Shown here piece by piece: positions 15,938-23,666 of a DNA stretch of 55,543 nt (the first letter of the stretch is position 1; every line of letters begins with the position of its first letter). Under the pieces are notes generated by a model that had not been told where the DNA came from, did not search any database, and saw only the letters and a program-made list of their open reading frames with translations. The position numbers and the translations under genes were made by a program. Source of the stretch: Chlamydiales bacterium (GTDB lineage: Bacteria; Chlamydiota; Chlamydiia; Chlamydiales; JAAKFR01); assembly GCA_024233495.1 (NCBI GenBank), contig JACKPM010000008.1, positions 1-55,543 of the forward strand. The letters run 5' to 3'.

Positions 15938-17074
15938 CTACACAGCCCATGCTAATGTTTGGAGGGTTCGACAACCTTCTCGATGCCTAGTCGTTGCCAC
16001 AAACCGTCGGGGGACACTACGGATCTCGTCGGAAGTCGCCCAAAAGTTCTTGTTACCCAGCTTTAGGAACTTATTCAACAAGAAGCAGCGGAGAGTGACT
16101 TCTACTTTTTGGGTATCAAAGCGTTTAGAGAAGAGTCTATCTCCAAAGAGTCTCTTCATTCTAGAGAAGGTAGACTCAACAAGAGCGCGTTTATAGTCAA
16201 ATCGGTTGAAAATTTTACAAATTCGTGCCAGATGGCAAAGCCAAAGTAAGCGCGGAGTTCGACTTAGACCATTTATGGTCTATGAGAACGAGCGCAATCT
16301 TTGGTGAAGCCAAATGGTATGAATTTGTAAAATTTTCAACCGATTTGACTATACTGTACCCCGTAAGTTTGCCCCATAGAGACCTTGCTTTTTTGTCTCC
16401 CCCAAGGCCTCGTATGATTCGAATGGCATCATCTCTCATAGGATCTCTATTGCGGATACGCCCATTTTTAGGGGGAGGAATTTTGGGTGTAGCCCCCTTG
16501 TCTTTGATGCATTGCCTGAACTGATGACCTCCGCTAAGACATCTTGTACGGAGCTGGGCAGCCGAGCCACTAGTGGCTCGGCTGCCCTTGAATCTGCACA
16601 AGCCGATGCTGTTGTCACTTCAGAGATGATTTCACCACTTTGTGGATCCATAGCGATGTGAACCTTCAACCACCTTCGTCTTTTCGACTGTCCATGCATT
16701 TTGACCTTCCACTCTCCCTCTCCATAGACTTTAACCCCAGAAGAGTCGATGGCAATGACAGCAGGGTTTTTAGAACTAAGCTTTGGGACTTTAAGCCTCT
16801 TTGCCCTCTTACAGATCGCAGAGTATGTAGGAACAGAGCGTGTGATCTTAGCAATCTTAAGCATAGACTCAGCAAATCCCTGTAGAGATCTGTAAGGTAA
16901 ACGGTGATGAACCTTTGTCATCATCAACATAAGAATCAAAGAGTCCGAAAAGAGCATAGGTCTCCCCATTCTCTTAGCCTTTCTGACTCTAAAGATTTTT
17001 GGGTCTACCAGAAAAGTAATGCTTCCCCTTTGAACGAGCTGTCTGTTGTACATCTTCCAGTTGCGTTTACGCAT
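15938..17074 (-). pseudogene. IS903-like DDE transposase, doubly disrupted
   Basis: The N-terminal part (from 17074) reads YNRQLVQRGSITF, the LMLMMTKVHHRLPYRSLQGF helix region and AIDSSGVKVYG, which carries the first catalytic Asp. Near 16545 a deletion of roughly 7 bp removes the expected DGAYD segment with the second Asp and shifts the frame. The new frame continues FRQCIKDKGATPKIPPPKNG to GKLTGYS. There MITE-2 copy B is inserted. Beyond it the frame resumes KRALVESTFSRMKRLFGDRL with the catalytic Glu. Joining across the MITE with one TA kept restores GYSKRALVEST in frame. Confidence 0.8.
16194..16351 (+). mobile_element. MITE-2 copy B, inserted in the IS903-like transposase
   Basis: 158 bp, flanked by TA at 16192-16193 and 16352-16353. 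Compared with copy A the inner part is in the opposite orientation. Removing the element plus one TA rejoins the transposase codons TAC AGT AAA CGC on the minus strand. Confidence 0.9.
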
Positions 17075-17155
17075 ACTTAGAGACTCCTTAAGTTTTTTGA
17101 TTTAAGGAGTCTGTTTAATTGAAGCGATTTCTTCAAGAGTGCTCCGTAAGTTTTT

Positions 17156-17247
17156 AGCTGGCTACGCCAGCTTTCAAACTCACGTGGGGGCGAGCAGGCG
17201 CTGCCTGCTCGCTATCCCCAAAAAGGCATCGCGGCTTCGCCGCGATG
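17156..17247. repeat. Cluster of three perfect GC-rich hairpins
   Basis: Three consecutive stem-loops with perfect arms: AGCTGGC/GCCAGCT (17156-17172), GAGCAGGC/GCCTGCTC (17192-17210) and CATCGCGG/CCGCGATG (17227-17247). They lie between the transposase start and the right end of the decayed IS. None is followed by a T-run. They could be REP-like or IS-end structures. Confidence 0.7.
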
Positions 17248-17300
17248 AATGAAAGGGCTATTCAACTACACTTCCTCTCGAACTTTGGAAACACAGCCCT

Positions 17301-17821
17301 TAGAGTAGGTTCGCATCTTTACTCCAATTCAAAGTTGCATTTACACCATCTTTTAGATTATATTCTTATTCAAACCTTCAAAAAGGAAATCCTAAATGTC
17401 AGCCCCAGTATTTGACGGCATAAGAGACTACCCCACCATCACTCTATCGGAGTACGATTTTGCTTCTCTTCCCCTTAGACACTACAGGGTAATAACCGTT
17501 GCTGAAAGTGTGTTTCTTGCTTATAGAGATTCGCTCGCCAATGTCTACAAAGTGAAGATCTCAAACACTGTACATATACAAAATTTCAATATCCCTAACT
17601 CCTACTTTTTGCGACATGATGGTATAGACAATCAATGCCGCTACATCTCTTTCTGTACTTTTGCCGATAACACCTTGCAGACTCGAAAATGGTTAGACAT
17701 GGCCCCCTTCGCAACTCCAGACGGTCTTGTTGATATTCATAATGCGCTATCGGCCAACAAACAGAACCCTCTCATGCAAGAAAGAACTGTTTTCTACCGA
17801 TACGAAAGGGAATTTCTATGA
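17301..17821 (+). repeat. Duplicated segment, copy 2 (partner 14988-15517)
   Basis: Second copy of the promoter-proximal block and gene described at 14988. It begins immediately after AACTTTGGAAACACAGCCCT, a sequence found again at 44445-44462, beside the other IS remnants. Confidence 0.85.
17396..17821 (+). CDS. Member 4 of the six-member small-protein family
   Basis: 141 residues, closely related to the gene at 15083. Shared elements are MSAPVFDGIRDYPTI, LPLRHYRVITVAESVFLAYR, YKVKI, QCRYISFCTFADNTLQT and RKWLDMAP. The stop codon overlaps the next start (ATGA), so it is coupled to member 5. AAAAAGGA upstream is the Shine-Dalgarno. No export signal or membrane segment is seen. The pair arose by the 2313-bp-spaced duplication; different residues are retained in the middle, so both copies may be under selection. 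Confidence 0.7.
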   Translation: MSAPVFDGIRDYPTITLSEYDFASLPLRHYRVITVAESVFLAYRDSLANVYKVKISNTVHIQNFNIPNSYFLRHDGIDNQCRYISFCTFADNTLQTRKWLDMAPFATPDGLVDIHNALSANKQNPLMQERTVFYRYEREFL

Positions 17822-18219
17822 ACTACGTCTATGGCGGCGTCCGCACATATGCAACTGAAGCTGATGCCTTCAGCTCTCTAAATACTTTGGCATGCAACCA
17901 GTACTGCGTGCTTATTATTGGCAACACCCCTGCTTTTTTTGCTCTACGCACCACTGCTGAAAATGTTCACCTCGTTGCCTTTCGCGTAATCAAGCAGGGC
18001 ATACAGAATATCCAACCTATTTTCTTCTTCATGCTTGTAAACAGAACCATCAAAGTGGGCTTTTCCAGTCTTGTAAGTTTTACCGTTAAACGGTGGCTAG
18101 ATCTAGACGACCCAAATAACCCAGACTCTGAATGCCCTATGGGAGAAATCCTAAGTGATACAATAGGAGTGGATTATTACAATACTAGAACTCTTGAAAT
18201 ACCAGAAAATATGGCTTAG
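17818..18219 (+). CDS. Member 5 of the six-member small-protein family
   Basis: 133 residues. Elements in order: VYGGVRTYATEADAFSSLNT, NQYCVLIIGNTPAFFALR, NVHLVAFRV, then FFFMLVNRTIKVGF and VKRWLDLDDPN. It starts inside the stop codon of member 4 (ATGA), a sign of translational coupling. No signal peptide; the few hydrophobic stretches look like buried strands and not membrane helices. Function unknown. Confidence 0.68.
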   Translation: MNYVYGGVRTYATEADAFSSLNTLACNQYCVLIIGNTPAFFALRTTAENVHLVAFRVIKQGIQNIQPIFFFMLVNRTIKVGFSSLVSFTVKRWLDLDDPNNPDSECPMGEILSDTIGVDYYNTRTLEIPENMA

Positions 18220-18274
18220 AAGGTGAACCGAGACGGTAAACTCTATAGTCAAATAAAATTATAGGAGTAGAAAG

Positions 18275-18712
18275 ATGACTATTTATAGATTTGAGAGTGT
18301 ACGTCACTATCAAGACGAACACCAGGCTGAGGTTAATTTATGCTCTTTACCTGAGAATTCCTATCGCCTCGTTGTCGTTGATAAATCACCTCATGCTATT
18401 GCCTACCGCGTCAATCGAACGGTTGTAAAGATGATGGACCTTACACCTGGGCCTTCTGAATTGAAAGGTCCAATCTCTCTTCGCGAAGGTAGTGCTCTCC
18501 CTACCCCTAAATATTTTTTTGGCTGGAATGCAAAGACAATCCGTCTTATGACTTCTTCAGATGAGAATGGAGTGGGAGTTCAAGATTGGATCACTAATTT
18601 TAACTCTGATGCCCCTACAGTTTACAAGGCGTGTGATGTGGCAAAAGTGATTCAAGAGAATACACAATTACCTGTAAACGAGGTAATAAGCTCCTACCAG
18701 AGAGCCAGCTGA
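18275..18712 (+). CDS. Member 6 of the six-member small-protein family
   Basis: 145 residues. It has YRFESVRHYQDEHQAEVNLC, LPENSYRLVVVDKSPHAIAYR, TVVKMMDL, then PKYFFGWNAKTIRLM and VQDWITNF in place of the WLDL motif. AGGAG lies about 10 bp before the ATG. It is 55 bp after member 5 and probably in the same transcription unit. Function unknown. Confidence 0.68.
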   Translation: MTIYRFESVRHYQDEHQAEVNLCSLPENSYRLVVVDKSPHAIAYRVNRTVVKMMDLTPGPSELKGPISLREGSALPTPKYFFGWNAKTIRLMTSSDENGVGVQDWITNFNSDAPTVYKACDVAKVIQENTQLPVNEVISSYQRAS

Positions 18713-18716
18713 TTTC

Positions 18717-18908
18717 CTAGTAGTCGCGTTCAATACGGTGAGCCCAACTGTGCTTTGAGCCAAGAGGGCCGCGTGCCTCCTCATGACGGGGACGCTCTGC
18801 TGGCAACTCACCCAAAACGCCAAAAGCTACGACCGCCTCGCGGGTGACTTCTACGAGGGGCTCCACAGAGCCTCTCCAACTTACACTTTCTACTGGATCA
18901 ATGTTCAT
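18717..18908 (-). CDS. Small hypothetical protein
   Basis: 63 residues from the ATG at 18908, beginning MNIDPVESVSWRG and ending GSKHSWAHRIERDY. No family recognised. Composition is ordinary for a folded or partly disordered cytosolic protein, and codon use resembles the backbone genes. There is no Shine-Dalgarno, but TATAAT (18921-18916 on the minus strand) lies 7 bp before the ATG, as at several other genes here. It ends 4 bp from the convergent family member 6. It could also be the end of a decayed larger gene. Confidence 0.45.
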   Translation of the reverse strand: MNIDPVESVSWRGSVEPLVEVTREAVVAFGVLGELPAERPRHEEARGPLGSKHSWAHRIERDY

Positions 18909-19117
18909 GTCCAGGATTATAACACACAAAGATTTACGCCGTGTTAAGAGTTTTATTAAAAATCTGCAAAGATTCTATGCAAGAAGCGCCTCTGTCACAA
19001 TGCATGTGGTCGTAGTATCTCCTGCATCTGCTGGCGAATAGAGATGGTCGTGTCGTTGAGTGTCTCGATTAAGGAGACTTGAGAATCGCGAAAAATGCGA
19101 CTGCTCTTGTCACACTA

Positions 19118-19268
19118 GATGGTGTCGTCAAATTTTCTCCTTTGTCAGCCGGATCTTTTCTGCCAAAATGCGCCCTCGCAACCTCGGAAGTAGCCCCTTC
19201 GCTTTCGATTGCGCATTTTGCCTAGAAAATCTCTCGCCTCACAAAGGAGAAAATTTGACGACACCATC
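19118..19268 (-). mobile_element. MITE-1 copy B (151-bp variant, inverted)
   Basis: Flanked by TA (19116-19117, 19269-19270). The ends match MITE-1, but the inside is about 12 bp shorter and the element is reversed relative to copy A. It covers the 3' end of rnhB and provides its last codons. Confidence 0.85.
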
Positions 19269-19928
19269 TACTTTCTCCCACTTAAAAGTTTTTCGATGAA
19301 TCGGTGAGGGACCATATTTTGTGAGCGCTACCCTGTGCGCATACGTCCCATACCCTTTGTGCTTCGCAAATCCATATGCGGGATATTTCCGGTCATATTC
19401 TTCCATTAGCCGATCACGGCTCTCCTTAGCAATCACTGAGGCAGCAGCGATGAGCTGTGAGAGGCGATCTCCTTTGATGATTTTTTGAGCGGGAATCTCG
19501 GTTTTAAGCTGCATACCATCGACCATGAGGTAGTCAGGCTTTTCGGGGAGATTCGAGACCGCTTCATGCATCGCTTTGAGCGTTGCTTGAAGGATATTGA
19601 TGCGGTCGATCTCCATAGGTGAGATCGTAGCGATAGAGTAGGCAACCTCACAGTGTGAGGTGAGCTGCTCGAAAAGCTCACGTCGCTTTTTAGGCGTGAG
19701 CAGCTTCGAGTCGTTGATGCCGGGAAAAAAAAGAGGTTTTCGGAAGAGACAGGCCGCTGCCACGACAGGGCCTGCAAGCGGGCCACGGCCCGCTTCATCG
19801 ACCCCTGCCAGACGGCAGTAGCCTTGCAAAAGCGCTTCTCTCTCAAGTTGCACAAGCGCCGTGAGGCGCTCTTGCTCACTCTTGGGAAGTTGATTCGACG
19901 GGTTCTTGAATCTCTTCTTCGTGTGCAA
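19239..19928 (-). CDS. rnhB: Ribonuclease HII with MITE-derived C-terminus
   Basis: 229 residues if started at 19928. Signatures: GVDEAGRGPLAGPVVAA with the first catalytic acids near residue 44, NDSKLLTPKKR, DYLMVDGM and IAAASVIAKESRDRLM, and the C-terminal KHKGYGTYAHRVAL. It removes RNA from RNA/DNA hybrids and misincorporated ribonucleotides. The last residues, DGVVKFSPL and the stop, are encoded by MITE-1 copy B, so the original tail was replaced at the insertion point after WEKV. The natural domain looks complete. The start overlaps rplS by up to 53 bp; a later start is possible. Synteny equals CT029. Confidence 0.92.
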   Translation of the reverse strand: MHTKKRFKNPSNQLPKSEQERLTALVQLEREALLQGYCRLAGVDEAGRGPLAGPVVAAACLFRKPLFFPGINDSKLLTPKKRRELFEQLTSHCEVAYSIATISPMEIDRINILQATLKAMHEAVSNLPEKPDYLMVDGMQLKTEIPAQKIIKGDRLSQLIAAASVIAKESRDRLMEEYDRKYPAYGFAKHKGYGTYAHRVALTKYGPSPIHRKTFKWEKVDGVVKFSPL

Positions 19929-20349
19929 TAATCGGCTCTTCGGTAGTCGTCACAGTCTCTTCGTTGTCGATCGCCCTTTTCGCATGCTGCTTCTTTGGAC
20001 GTGCCCCGATCTTTTCTTTTACCTTTGCAGCCTTTCCAGTCGCTCCGCGTAGGTAATAAAGCTTTGCACGCTTCACGTCTCCCTTCTTAACCACTTGAAT
20101 CTGCGTGATTCGTGGGCTGTGAAGATAGAAGACACGCTCCATCCCCTCTCCATAGGAGACACGGTGCAAAGAGAAAGTCTCAGAGAGCCCCTTTCCCTTG
20201 CGAGCAATCACAGTCCCTTGGAAGACCTGGATTCTCTCCTTTTCTCCCTCGATGATGCGGGTTGAAACACGAACCGTATCCCCAACATGAAATTCGGGTA
20301 CGTCCTTCTTCAACTGCTCGCTGTCATAATCATCAATTATAGCGTCCAT
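19876..20349 (-). CDS. rplS: 50S ribosomal protein L19
   Basis: 157 residues. The L19 core spans roughly residues 15-115: FHVGDTVRVSTRIIEGEKER, QVFQGTVIARKGKGL, ETFSLHRVSYGEGMER and the VKRAKLYYLRG motif. An extra tail of about 40 residues, basic then acidic (ARPKKQHAKRA, then EEPIIAHEEEIQEPVE), is longer than in most bacteria. L19 sits at the 30S-50S interface. It is followed by and overlaps rnhB, matching CT028-CT029. Confidence 0.93.
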   Translation of the reverse strand: MDAIIDDYDSEQLKKDVPEFHVGDTVRVSTRIIEGEKERIQVFQGTVIARKGKGLSETFSLHRVSYGEGMERVFYLHSPRITQIQVVKKGDVKRAKLYYLRGATGKAAKVKEKIGARPKKQHAKRAIDNEETVTTTEEPIIAHEEEIQEPVESTSQE

Positions 20350-20356
20350 TTTCTAC

Positions 20357-20539
20357 TTATTCTCCTTTGGACTCGAGAAGCATCACCCAATTATACTCCC
20401 GGAAATTCGGGGAGTGTGACGCGCTCTCGCCTCCAGCTGTTATTTCAAAATTTCTAATCCACTCATTCAAGTGACCCGCTTCTTGTACAATCACAAGCTG
20501 CCTCTTGATTCCGGGCTCTACAACAAGTCTCATCTCCAT
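20357..20539 (-). CDS. Small conserved-looking ORF between trmD and rplS
   Basis: 60 residues from an ATG inside the 3' end of trmD, ending 7 bp before rplS. It reads RLVVEPGIKRQLVIVQEAGH, LNEWIRNFEI and REYNWVMLLES. The composition is that of a real protein. It overlaps trmD by 77 bp in another frame. Chlamydial TrmD proteins are, as I recall, around 350 residues, longer than the usual 245, so this could be what is left of a C-terminal extension after a frameshift; or it could be a separate coupled gene. No function is proposed. Confidence 0.5.
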   Translation of the reverse strand: MEMRLVVEPGIKRQLVIVQEAGHLNEWIRNFEITAGGESASHSPNFREYNWVMLLESKGE

Positions 20540-21209
20540 CTCTCACCTCAATCAGATCGGGCCTTATCAGCCGTGTCTTTTCAATCCTCTTTTCCCGCCT
20601 CCAATTTTCGATCAAAGCGTGCGCTCCTCCAAGGAGCACATCGGGCACCCGCTCTCCCTCAAACTCAGCAGGGCGAGTGTAGTGAGGACAATCTAAAAGA
20701 CTGCCCTCAAATGAATCTTGGCTCGCAGCCTCTTCATGCCCTAAAACTCCAGGCACAAAGCGCGCTACAGCATCGACAACCACGATTGCAGCCGCTTGAC
20801 CGCTGGTGAGTACATAGTCACCTATGCTAATCTCCTCATCCACCTCGGACATCACGCGCTCGTCGATCCCCTCGTAATGTCCGCACAGCAAAACCAAATG
20901 CTCTTCTTTGGCAAGCTCAGCGCAACGCTTTGCCGTCAACCTCTTTCCTTGCGGAGTGAGGTAGATGACGCGCGAATTTTTTCGCCGCCGAGCTCGAATT
21001 GCCTTCAAAACCGGCTCTGCCATCAAAACCATTCCCGGTCCACCCCCAAAGGGGCGGTCATCCACTTTCTTATGCTTCCCAGAAGCAAAGTCGCGGATGT
21101 TGGTTTGCCGCACTTCTAATAGCCCTTTCTCTTGTGCTCGCTTCAACATGCTCTCACTAAAGGGCCCCTGGAAGTAGTCAGGAAAAAGTGAGAGAATGTC
21201 GATTTCCAC
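20463..21209 (-). CDS. trmD: tRNA (guanine-37-N1)-methyltransferase
   Basis: 248 residues. MEIDILSLFPDYF starts the SPOUT fold; the knot region shows LLCGHYEGIDERV and EISIGDYVLTSGQAAA, and LDCPHYTRPAEFEGERVPDVLLGG follows. These are the signature motifs of TrmD, which methylates G37 of tRNAs reading CNN codons and so prevents frameshifting. The last about 20 residues (after EVRDGDE) are Cys/Arg-rich and unlike TrmD, possibly out of the ancestral frame. Two base pairs separate it from rpsP. Synteny equals CT027. Confidence 0.93.
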   Translation of the reverse strand: MEIDILSLFPDYFQGPFSESMLKRAQEKGLLEVRQTNIRDFASGKHKKVDDRPFGGGPGMVLMAEPVLKAIRARRRKNSRVIYLTPQGKRLTAKRCAELAKEEHLVLLCGHYEGIDERVMSEVDEEISIGDYVLTSGQAAAIVVVDAVARFVPGVLGHEEAASQDSFEGSLLDCPHYTRPAEFEGERVPDVLLGGAHALIENWRREKRIEKTRLIRPDLIEVRDGDETCCRARNQEAACDCTRSGSLE

Positions 21210-21211
21210 AG

Positions 21212-21550
21212 CTACACCGTTGCTGCTTCTCGCTTCTTACGCGAATCACGCTTCTGTGCACACCGCTTTGCACGTGTCTTTTCAACGCGGCGGTTAAGCT
21301 CGTTGATCACCTCAGGCGCGCCACGCTTCACAAGACTCTTTGCCTTGTCAGTAAGCTCTGCCCCATTGTTCAACCAGAAAAGGATGCGCTCTGCGTTTAG
21401 CTTCACATCTTCCTCTTTTTGATGTGGGTCATAGTTACCCAACAACTCAATGTACTTTCCATCACGTGGATTGCGCGAATCGGTTAGCACAAGTCTGTAC
21501 ACGATATGATTGCGACGCCCCTGGCTGCGCAAACGAATCTTTAGTGCCAT
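21212..21550 (-). CDS. rpsP: 30S ribosomal protein S16
   Basis: 112 residues. MALKIRLRSQGRRNHIVYRL and DSRNPRDGKYIELLGNYDP are typical of S16, an early 30S assembly protein. The tail after about residue 85 is basic (RAKRCAQKRDSRKKREA). Its ATG overlaps the ffh stop codon (TAATG), showing translational coupling. Synteny equals CT026. Confidence 0.95.
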   Translation of the reverse strand: MALKIRLRSQGRRNHIVYRLVLTDSRNPRDGKYIELLGNYDPHQKEEDVKLNAERILFWLNNGAELTDKAKSLVKRGAPEVINELNRRVEKTRAKRCAQKRDSRKKREAATV

Positions 21551-22860
21551 TACATTCCTCCCATCATTTTTTCTAATTTCTTCTTGTTCGATCCCTTGAA
21601 AAATTGCTTCGACTGCTTGAAGCTCTTCTTCAACTTGTTCACGTCGCTAAGCGCAGTACCGCTTCCTTTTGCGATTCTCTTCGCTCGCCCAACCGAGATC
21701 TCATCTTTCTCACTGCGCTCACGCGGCGTCATAGATAAAATCATCGCTTCAATCTTGAAAAACTCTTTCTCCTTCTCAGAGAAATCGGGCAGCTTCGAAG
21801 CTCCCGGGATCATCTTCATCAGCTTCCCAAACGAACCCATCTTGCGCACCGCCTGGATCTGCTTCAAATAGTCTTCGTAGGTGAAAGAGGCTTTGCGCAT
21901 CTTCTCTTCCATTTCGGCCGCCTCTTCCTCCGAAATATGCTCTTGCGCCTTCTTCACCAAATTGATCGTGTCCCCCATCCCCAAGATACGGTCCGCCATC
22001 GAATCAGCATTGAAAAGCTGTAAATCTTCGATGCGCTCTCCAATCCCCTCAAACTTTAGTGGCTTGCCTGTCACCTCGCGAATCGAAATCGCCGCTCCTC
22101 CACGCGTGTCGCCATCGAGCATTGTCAAAATCGACCCGGTGATGCCGAGCTGCTCCTCAAACGCCTTTGCTGTTGTCACTGCATCTTGCCCCGTCGCTGC
22201 ATTCGCCACGAAAAGCACTTCACACGGGGAGAGCTTCTTCTTCACCTTCTCAAGCTCACCCATCAACTCCTGGTCAATGTGCAAGCGACCCGCTGTGTCC
22301 ACAATCAACACATCGATGCTGGCAATCTTCGCCTCTTTCTCAGCAAAAACTGCAACTTTGAGTGGGCTTTTCTCCCCTTCAACTGCATACACAGGCACTC
22401 CGATCTGCGCACCCAACGTCTTTAACTGCTCCACAGCAGCAGGCCTTGCAAGGTCACACGCTGCAAGCGCCACACGCTTTTTCTGCTTCGTCAAAAAGTT
22501 CGCCAACTTTGCTGCCTGGGTCGTCTTTCCAGAACCTTGCAAACCGCAAAGCATGATCACAGCAGGGCGCCCTTTCAGCTCAAGCTTCGCTTCACCTCCC
22601 CCCATCAACTCCGCAAGCTCGTCGTGCAACACCTTCACAAACTGCTGCCCAGGCGTCACAGAGCGAATCACTTCATCTCCTAACGCCTTCTCTTTTACAC
22701 GCTTAATAAAATTTTTCGTAACCGTGTAGTTGACGTCTGCATCGAGCAGGGCAAGACGCACCTCACGCACAGCGTCGGAGATGTTCTCCTCGGAGAGCTT
22801 CTTTTTCCCTGCTAGAGAAGAGAAAACGCCACTCAATTTTTCAGACAAAGCACCAAACAT
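21550..22860 (-). CDS. ffh: Signal recognition particle GTPase Ffh
   Basis: 436 residues from the ATG at 22860; an in-frame TTG at 22866 is less likely. The N domain is followed by the G domain with GLQGSGKTTQAAKLA near residue 107, DTAGRLHID near 190, and LDGDTRGGAA. The M domain lies in the last about 130 residues with SMTPRERS and RIAKGSGT and a Lys/Met-rich tail. Ffh delivers ribosome-nascent chain complexes to FtsY at the membrane. Synteny equals CT025. Confidence 0.96.
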   Translation of the reverse strand: MFGALSEKLSGVFSSLAGKKKLSEENISDAVREVRLALLDADVNYTVTKNFIKRVKEKALGDEVIRSVTPGQQFVKVLHDELAELMGGGEAKLELKGRPAVIMLCGLQGSGKTTQAAKLANFLTKQKKRVALAACDLARPAAVEQLKTLGAQIGVPVYAVEGEKSPLKVAVFAEKEAKIASIDVLIVDTAGRLHIDQELMGELEKVKKKLSPCEVLFVANAATGQDAVTTAKAFEEQLGITGSILTMLDGDTRGGAAISIREVTGKPLKFEGIGERIEDLQLFNADSMADRILGMGDTINLVKKAQEHISEEEAAEMEEKMRKASFTYEDYLKQIQAVRKMGSFGKLMKMIPGASKLPDFSEKEKEFFKIEAMILSMTPRERSEKDEISVGRAKRIAKGSGTALSDVNKLKKSFKQSKQFFKGSNKKKLEKMMGGM

Positions 22861-22886
22861 GACCAACTAGAATACCGCAGAAAAAG

Positions 22887-23666
22887 TCATAATTCAAGAG
22901 AAAAGAAACGGTCGTGACCCGCCCAATCCTTCTCCACAATCCCGCTGCCAAAAATTTCTTTGACCGCCACTCCTTGAGTGGCTCCAATCTCGAGCCAAAT
23001 CTTCTTCCGCACGCGACCAAGCTCCCCCTTCAACCTCTCGTAAAAAGTGAGCCCACCCACAAAAGCGCGCTTTGGTTCAAAGTCACGCAACTCGGGCGAT
23101 GTCTGGGCATACTCCTCTTCCGTCAAGTAGGGTGGATTGCATACAAGGTGATCGCATGCACCCTCAAAAGGGTCTAAAAAATCTCCTTGCAAGATCTCTA
23201 CATCGACCTTGTTGAGTTCCGCATTTTTTTTTGCCACCTCAACATCCAAATCAGACAACACAACCGTTAGATGAGGAAATCTTTTTTTCAATGCAATGCC
23301 AATCGCCCCAGATCCTGTGCACACGTCCCAAACAATCCCCTCGAGCCCCTTCATCTTCTCCACTAAAATCTCAGTCTCGGGGCGGGGAATCAAAACAGAG
23401 CGGTCCACTTCAAGCATCACTCCTGCAAACTCTACCTTCCCTGCAATGTAGGCGGCTGGCTCACCGCAGGCGCGCCGCTGAATCACCGCGCGACACTTGG
23501 CAAGCTCATCTTCATTCAATAAACGATCAAATTCGAGATAGAGATCGAGCCGCTTTTTCCCCAAAGCGTCCGCAATCACCTCTTCCGCGCTGCGACGTGG
23601 ACGCTCTAACCCCTTTTTCTCTAAAAAATCAGATGAGAGCAAAATCACCTCTAAGAGCGACTTCAT
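22887..23666 (-). CDS. prmC: Release-factor glutamine methyltransferase PrmC
   Basis: 259 residues. The N-terminal helical domain is followed by the methyltransferase fold with VWDVCTGSGAIGIALKKRFP for S-adenosylmethionine binding and CNPPYLTEEEY near residue 174, the NPPY motif that binds the target Gln. It methylates the GGQ glutamine of RF1, encoded immediately upstream with a 4-bp overlap, so enzyme and substrate are coupled. Synteny equals CT024 (hemK). Confidence 0.94.
   Translation of the reverse strand: MKSLLEVILLSSDFLEKKGLERPRRSAEEVIADALGKKRLDLYLEFDRLLNEDELAKCRAVIQRRACGEPAAYIAGKVEFAGVMLEVDRSVLIPRPETEILVEKMKGLEGIVWDVCTGSGAIGIALKKRFPHLTVVLSDLDVEVAKKNAELNKVDVEILQGDFLDPFEGACDHLVCNPPYLTEEEYAQTSPELRDFEPKRAFVGGLTFYERLKGELGRVRKKIWLEIGATQGVAVKEIFGSGIVEKDWAGHDRFFSLEL

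Larger units (their letters stand above)
15857..17273 (-). mobile_element. Decayed IS5-family (IS903-like) insertion sequence
   Basis: The left end is GCATTGTTGAATAAGTC, close to the ends of IS903-type elements; the probable right end is around CTATTCAACTACAC at about 17260-17273. Inside is an IS903-like transposase on the minus strand, broken by a short deletion and by MITE-2 copy B. End positions are approximate and no clear target duplication was found. Related end fragments with AATAAGTC recur near 43220 and 44080. Confidence 0.6.

Noticed and set aside
15857..17300. Exact target-site duplication for the IS903-like element
   Set aside because: CATAGAG on the left and CTTAGAG on the right are similar, but lengths and ends do not agree and the right end itself is uncertain.
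21881..22729. 282-codon plus-strand open frame
   Set aside because: It is antisense to ffh, which has all SRP GTPase motifs; the product is a Ser/Pro-rich shadow.
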